64,000 bases of DNA from Janibacter terrae NBRC 107853 (lineage in GTDB: Bacteria; Actinomycetota; Actinomycetes; Actinomycetales; Dermatophilaceae): contig NZ_BCUV01000010.1 of assembly GCF_001591405.1 (NCBI RefSeq), forward strand, positions 1-64,000. The letters are read 5' to 3'. The position numbers and the translations under genes were made by a program. Below, piece after piece: positions 60,117 to 64,000 of the stretch. The notes beneath the pieces were generated by a model, which saw only the letters and a program-made list of their open reading frames with translations, was not told the DNA's origin and searched no databases. Each line of letters starts with the position of its first letter. The first letter of the stretch is position 1.

Positions 60117-61211
60117 TTACTCCTTGGGTGTGGTGTTCCCCGCCGAGGCCTCGGCGGTGGTCTGGAAGGTCCCGTCGATGGCGGTGATCTCCCACCGACC
60201 GTCGCGGGCGGTCAGGGTCAGGGGCCACGACGCAGTGCGCTGACGCGCCACCTGGCTGCCCTCCCCCGGCTCAACGAGGCGGACTACGACCAGCGCCTGC
60301 AGCACCTGCCCCTCCTGCGGGGCCTGCCCGCTGCGCAGGTTCTCCACCCGCTCGGTGACCCGCACGTCCTGAACCGTCGTCAGTTCGTACTGCGCCTCGG
60401 CCGAGACAGCCTGCAAGGACGAGCCCGGAGTGACGTACCGGGCCACGTCTCCATCCCCGGTCAGATAGGCACTCATGAACGCCTGGAGACTCTCGTTGAC
60501 TGCGCTGCCCGACGGCACGCTGACGGTGTACGGCGAAGGAGGGACGGCTGCCGCCGGCGGAGCCTGCACGACCGCCGGAACGGCCTTGACCGAAGCCGCT
60601 GCGTCGCCAGCTCCCCCGTCGACCTGAACCGGGACCATGTAGAAACGCCGGCTCGGCTGCCCCTTCGGCGGGGCCACCGTCGCCGTGACCGTCACGGCCC
60701 ACACCCCAGGCGCCGTGGCGACCGCATCGACGACACGAACGTCCGTGGCAGTTCCGGCGGTCTTCGGCAACTCAACCGGCCCCGGCCACCACGCCCGCAG
60801 GTCCACGGCCCGGGAGGCTGGCGTCGTCAACCACGCCTGCACCCAAGCGGCCGCCTGCTCCGAGGCCAGGGCGCGCCGAGCGATGCTGTCGCGGGTGACC
60901 TCCGGCTTGGCCTGAGCCACCGGCGCCGTGTCGTCCCCCAGGACCTGCCGGCCCAGCGCGATAGGCCCAGCTGCAACCGCGCCCATGAGCAGCAGCGACA
61001 GACCCCGGGTCAGTATCGCGCTCCCCGTCGTCCACCGCTCCTGTACCGCGGGCGACGGCGCGCCCGCCTTCGTGCGGCGCCATCCCCACGCTCGGCTCGG
61101 GCGGTCCTCGACGTCGAGACGGTCGGGGTCGGCGGGCCCCGCCAGAGACCCGCCGAGCCCCGGCCGCGTTCCCTGTTCCCCCTTCGCGGGCCGCGTCAGC
61201 AAACCCTTCAT
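60117..61211 (-). CDS. TcpC/VirB8-like conjugation protein (364 aa)
   Basis: About 60 cytoplasmic residues, one membrane helix (LTRGLSLLLMGAVAAGPIAL), then an extracytoplasmic region of two NTF2-like domains (WVQAWLTTPASRAVDLRAWW; LQAFMSAYLTGDGDVARYVT ... WEITAIDGTF). This is the TcpC arrangement. It scaffolds the channel with VirB6 and VirB4. Coupled upstream by ATGA. Confidence 0.82.
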   Translation of the reverse strand: MKGLLTRPAKGEQGTRPGLGGSLAGPADPDRLDVEDRPSRAWGWRRTKAGAPSPAVQERWTTGSAILTRGLSLLLMGAVAAGPIALGRQVLGDDTAPVAQAKPEVTRDSIARRALASEQAAAWVQAWLTTPASRAVDLRAWWPGPVELPKTAGTATDVRVVDAVATAPGVWAVTVTATVAPPKGQPSRRFYMVPVQVDGGAGDAAASVKAVPAVVQAPPAAAVPPSPYTVSVPSGSAVNESLQAFMSAYLTGDGDVARYVTPGSSLQAVSAEAQYELTTVQDVRVTERVENLRSGQAPQEGQVLQALVVVRLVEPGEGSQVARQRTASWPLTLTARDGRWEITAIDGTFQTTAEASAGNTTPKE

Positions 61212-61408
61212 CGCGACCGCTCCTGCAGCCGACCCATCGCCTCACGCGCCTCGTCGACCCGGCCGCTGCGCAGGTAACGCTCAACAGCCTCGACACCACC
61301 GAAGTGCGGTGCGTCGATACCGCGGCGCAGCACGCCGTCCAGCTCCTCACGCACGCTCCGCACCCGGGCTGCGTCCATCAGCCGTAGCTGGCTCTCCTCG
61401 CAGGCCAT
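61208..61408 (-). CDS. small helical protein at the head of the T4SS operon (66 aa)
   Basis: ATG at 61408 with GAGGAGAACCCC upstream. Helical and charged (RVRSVREELDGVLRRGIDAP, VERYLRSGRVDEAREAMGRL). First gene after promoter-motif copy D; may be regulatory. No family recognised. Confidence 0.6.
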   Translation of the reverse strand: MACEESQLRLMDAARVRSVREELDGVLRRGIDAPHFGGVEAVERYLRSGRVDEAREAMGRLQERSR

Positions 61409-61444
61409 GGGGTTCTCCTCGCAGGTTGGGGACCTCTCACAGGT

Positions 61445-61476
61445 GAAGAGGTGCCCCGTTGCGGCGGTCCTGGAAG
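61445..61476 (-). promoter_or_regulatory. backbone promoter motif, copy D
   Basis: Minus strand CTTCCA-N17-CACCTCTTC followed by ACCTGTGAGAGG, 36 bases before the first gene of the T4SS operon. Divergent from the sigma-like gene at 61651. Confidence 0.7.
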
Positions 61477-61650
61477 GCGCCAGCGCAGATTTCTTCTCGG
61501 TGCCCCAAGAACCCCGGGAAATGGGGCGAAAGTCGCCTGTCTCCATCCCTCTTCCAGGCGCGGCACACCAATCCCTTTGGAGGTCTCTCAGGAGGGGGTG
61601 CTCTCCACGGTCGAACGGTCCAACCAACCGCTCACCGCCAGGAGCCAGGG

Positions 61651-62370
61651 ATGTACCAGACCATCGACACAGACCTCGATCGCCAGATCACCGACGAGTG
61701 GGCCAGCGCCTACGCAGACCAGCCACTCCCCCACGAGTGGACGGTCATCGACCCGACGCTTGCCGCTCTTCCCACCCTGGGCCACCTGCTTGACGCCATG
61801 GGCCCGCGCGGTGCGCTGGCCGACAGCGACCGCGTCTACCTCGCCCTGATCACCCGCGCCCAGGCCGGTGAGGCGATGGCGGGCAGGGTCCTGCTTCAGC
61901 GCCTCCAGCCGCGCTGCCGCCAGCTCTTCGGGACCGCCGCGAAGCGGGGCCTGGATGACGTGGCTGCCAGCGCCTACGCCGCCGCCTGGTCCGCGGTCAT
62001 GACCTATCCGCTGACCCGCACGACCAAGGTAAGGATCAACCTGTCCATGAGGGTGCTCAACGCCATCCCGGACGCTCACGAGGAGCCCACGCCCATCGCA
62101 GCCGACGACCTTGGACCGAGGATTGCCGACGACGCACCCGTGAGCGCGACCTGCGAGGCCGCTCGCCTCCTTCTCTGGGCGCTCGATCACGACGTCATCT
62201 CCCAGGACGAAGGGGCGCTGCTCTACCGCGCGACGCTCGACGCCAGCGCCTCGATCAACGCCGCTCTCACGGAGATCGCTGCCGAAGAGGGAGTGACCAG
62301 CCGTGCCATGCACGGTCGGTACTCCCGCGTGGTCGAGAAGATCACCGCGGCCGTTCTCGAGACGACCTGA
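61651..62370 (+). CDS. sigma-factor-like protein (239 aa)
   Basis: GCCAGGAGCCAGGG precedes the ATG. The middle reads like a degenerate sigma region 2 (ALITRAQAGEAMAGRVLLQR, then AASAYAAAWSAVMTYPLTRT). The end resembles region 4 with a helix-turn-helix (ISQDEGALLYRATLDASASI, then EEGVTSRAMHGRYSRVVEKI). No anti-sigma gene is adjacent. Divergent from the T4SS operon and promoter-motif copy D. It may direct RNA polymerase to the four backbone motifs; that is inference. Confidence 0.6.
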   Translation: MYQTIDTDLDRQITDEWASAYADQPLPHEWTVIDPTLAALPTLGHLLDAMGPRGALADSDRVYLALITRAQAGEAMAGRVLLQRLQPRCRQLFGTAAKRGLDDVAASAYAAAWSAVMTYPLTRTTKVRINLSMRVLNAIPDAHEEPTPIAADDLGPRIADDAPVSATCEAARLLLWALDHDVISQDEGALLYRATLDASASINAALTEIAAEEGVTSRAMHGRYSRVVEKITAAVLETT

Positions 62371-62416
62371 CTCCCCTGCCACCACCACTGGACTGAAGGT
62401 CTGGCTGCAAGCGCCT

Positions 62417-62649
62417 CATATGTCACCGCATATGTGTGCTCATATGCTTCCGTCTATGCCGCTTCGTATGTGTCCCCAGATGTGCCCCCCTATGCGCGTG
62501 CATCTGTGAGGTCATATGGCGCGGCATATGTGGCCCTTCTGCGTCTTCGTCTGCTTGCTCATATGCTTCCCCACCTGTTGCTGCGTCTGTTTATGCATAT
62601 GCCGCCGCATATGTGTCCTCATCTGCATCTTCTGATGTACCGTCATCTG
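62417..62649 (+). repeat. 12-bp-spaced iteron array 1 (20 units) before parA, candidate centromere
   Basis: Hexamers start at 62417, 429, 441, 453, 465, 477, 489, 501, 513, 525, then 536, 548, 560, 572, 584, 596, 608, 620, 632 and 644: 12-bp steps with a single 11-bp step. Units are CATATG (8), CATCTG (3), CGTCTG (2), and one each of TCTATG, CGTATG, CAGATG, CCTATG, CTTCTG, CACCTG and CTGATG. Flanking bases are free. Direct repeats upstream of parA are the usual parS of type Ib partition systems, bound by small ParB proteins. Confidence 0.88.
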
Positions 62650-62719
62650 CGTGCCCGGTTTACTTCCGATGGCGGCCTTGGATAAGCCGCCGATTGGGCA
62701 CCGGAGGGATGGGATCGAG

Positions 62720-63382
62720 ATGCCTGAGCCACAGCTCATCGTCGTCGCGGGTCAGAAGGGTGGGCCGGGGAAGTCGACGACCACAATCAACCTTGCGGCC
62801 TGCTTCGCAGCGGAGGGGGAGCGCGTCCTAGTCGTCGACATCGACCCCCAAGGCAGCGCGGTCGGGTGGGCGGAGACGGCCGGAGACGCACTGCCCTTCG
62901 ACTTCGCCGCCAGCGACGACCCCGGGCTGCTGTCATCCCTGAAGCAGGTCGACTACGACTACGTCCTCGTCGACACCCCCGGCTCGCTCGTCGAGGTCGA
63001 GAAGAACCAGGCCCTGATCCCGATCGCCGACTTCGTGGTCATCCCCTCGCTGGGGGACCCGCTGGGCATGGAGCCGCTGGCCCGTACCGTCCATCAGGTC
63101 CTCACACCGACAGGTGTCCCTTTCCGGGTGCTGCTCAACAACGTCTCCGACCGTCGGGGACCGGCCTGGCCGATCACCACGATCCACACGCTCGCCGCCG
63201 CCGGCCTCCCGTGCTTCCGGACCTACATCCGCTCCTACGTCACGCTGACCGACGCGCCCGGCACCGGGGCGGTGGTCACGCAGCTGACCGACGAGCCCGG
63301 CAAGAAGAGCGCCCGGCTCTACAAGCAGGTCGCCCAGGAGATCCGCGACATCCTCGCGGCCAACGACGGCGGCACGCGATGA
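62720..63382 (+). CDS. parA: ParA-type partition ATPase (220 aa)
   Basis: Deviant Walker [21 protein letters not shown] at the N-terminus, [25 protein letters not shown] (Walker B). Without an N-terminal DNA-binding domain it is a type Ib ParA. The ATG at 62720 is chosen; GGAGGG lies about 12 bases before it. A frame extension to 62651 would run into the iteron array. Coupled to parB by ATGA. Confidence 0.92.
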   Translation: MPEPQLIVVAGQKGGPGKSTTTINLAACFAAEGERVLVVDIDPQGSAVGWAETAGDALPFDFAASDDPGLLSSLKQVDYDYVLVDTPGSLVEVEKNQALIPIADFVVIPSLGDPLGMEPLARTVHQVLTPTGVPFRVLLNNVSDRRGPAWPITTIHTLAAAGLPCFRTYIRSYVTLTDAPGTGAVVTQLTDEPGKKSARLYKQVAQEIRDILAANDGGTR

Positions 63383-63975
63383 GCCGCCAGCAGAACCTGG
63401 CCAACCTCCTGGCCCGCGGCACAGCCAACGCCGCGCAGGCCGGCCCGATGGTCACCACAGACACCGAGCCCGCCACCAAGCCCACCCAGGCGACGCCCCG
63501 GAAGGCCCCGAAGAAGGCCGCGCCCAAGCCGGACAAGACCTCTCCGAAGACGAGTGTGGACGACGTCGCGGACGGGCCCATGGTGCGCGCCGCCAGCCTG
63601 ATCCCCGCCGACCTGCACAAGGAGATCTCTGAGCGGGCCGACGGCACCTTCGGCCAGCTCATCACCTGGTCGTGCATCGACTTCCCAGATCAGATCGTCG
63701 AGGACGTGCTGACCTCGCTCGGAGCCGGAGCTCAGGTCTCCCGCGCCCCGCGCATCAACCGTGGAGCAGCACCCAAGAGCAACACGAGACAGATCGCCCC
63801 AACCTTCCTGCCCAACGAGAACGCGATCGTGCTCGACCTCCTCGAGCAGATCAAGCAGTCCGCCGCCGACGCCGGCGTCGACCCCGGCACCGCAAAGCGG
63901 ATCACCCGAACCGTCCTGCACGCCGCAGCGCTGCGGCGCTGGGCCACGGAACATCCCCAGACCACCACCGACTGA
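63379..63975 (+). CDS. parB: ParB-like centromere-binding protein (198 aa)
   Basis: Basic, Pro/Lys/Thr-rich N-terminal 75 residues ([20 protein letters not shown]), then a helical domain ([20 protein letters not shown] and [17 protein letters not shown]) that may be ribbon-helix-helix-like. A second helical part ([19 protein letters not shown]) ends the protein. Its coupling to parA and the iterons make it the likely binder of both arrays. Confidence 0.75.
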   Translation: MSRQQNLANLLARGTANAAQAGPMVTTDTEPATKPTQATPRKAPKKAAPKPDKTSPKTSVDDVADGPMVRAASLIPADLHKEISERADGTFGQLITWSCIDFPDQIVEDVLTSLGAGAQVSRAPRINRGAAPKSNTRQIAPTFLPNENAIVLDLLEQIKQSAADAGVDPGTAKRITRTVLHAAALRRWATEHPQTTTD

Positions 63976-63997
63976 CCCGCCCACCAAAGGGGGACCC

Positions 63998-64000
63998 ATG
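63998..64000 (+). CDS. start codon of a further gene, cut by the window end
   Basis: ATG preceded by AAAGGGGGACCC, a good ribosome binding site, 22 bases after the parB stop. Only the start codon is visible. Confidence 0.4.

Noticed and set aside
1-64000. tRNA, rRNA, replication initiator gene or telomere end in the window
   Set aside because: I saw no cloverleaf-like or rRNA sequence, no recognisable Rep protein and no terminal palindromes at either window end; origin and telomeres must lie outside.

Overview
The window is high-GC DNA whose genes are dense and mostly coupled through ATGA, GTGA or TGATG overlaps. WhiB, IclR and LysR regulators, a Tap/Tpg-like telomere pair, a FATA-type conjugation apparatus and ParA/ParB point to a plasmid, probably linear, of an actinomycete. 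The catabolic gene order (flnB-dbfA1A2-flnE-flnD1-ORF16-flnC, phtA1A2BA3A4CR, pcaRHGBDCFIJ) is, as far as I recall, the order reported for the fluorene-catabolic linear plasmid pDBF1 of Terrabacter sp. DBF63. This may be that plasmid or a close relative; I could not run a search.

Layout. 1-3.1 kb: backbone genes of unknown function. 3.1-9.9 kb: a graveyard of mobile DNA holding an orphan CRISPR array with type I-E-like repeats, a truncated TnpB, an IS21 remnant carrying an ISL3 element, IS3 pieces, a DnaN fragment, an SDR fragment, and a second identical ISL3 copy inserted at the stop codon of flnC. 9.9-16.8 kb: upper pathway for fluorene/dibenzofuran-type substrates (angular dioxygenase, dehydrogenases, LigAB-type ring cleavage, C-C hydrolase). 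16.9-24.2 kb: a LysR regulator and the phthalate dioxygenase operon with its IclR regulator. 24.2-28.4 kb: three nested insertion sequences (IS21 inside IS110 inside an older IS110-type remnant). 28.4-35.9 kb: the complete protocatechuate branch of the beta-ketoadipate pathway, ending in pobA and iclR fragments that abut a truncated backbone gene.

36.3-64 kb: plasmid backbone. It starts with a fused nuclease-methyltransferase-RNase H-like protein (probable defence). A minus-strand tap-tpg-like operon, a secreted HNH nuclease, an FtsK-like coupling ATPase and a WhiB-led set of small genes follow. Next come a complete minus-strand T4SS operon (VirB8/TcpC-like, PrgI-like, VirB4-like, VirB6-like, peptidoglycan hydrolase), a sigma-like protein and parAB.

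The pathways connect: the fln/dbf genes would convert fluorene to phthalate, the pht genes phthalate to protocatechuate, and the pca genes protocatechuate to succinyl-CoA and acetyl-CoA. Two signals stand out in the backbone. A promoter-like motif CTTCCA-N17-CACCTCTTC occurs four times upstream of backbone transcription units, one copy beside the sigma-like gene. Two arrays of CATATG/CATCTG-type hexamers repeat every 12 bp: 20 units upstream of parA and 11 units in opposite orientation between the T4SS and whiB operons. They are candidate centromere or regulatory arrays for the ParB-like protein.
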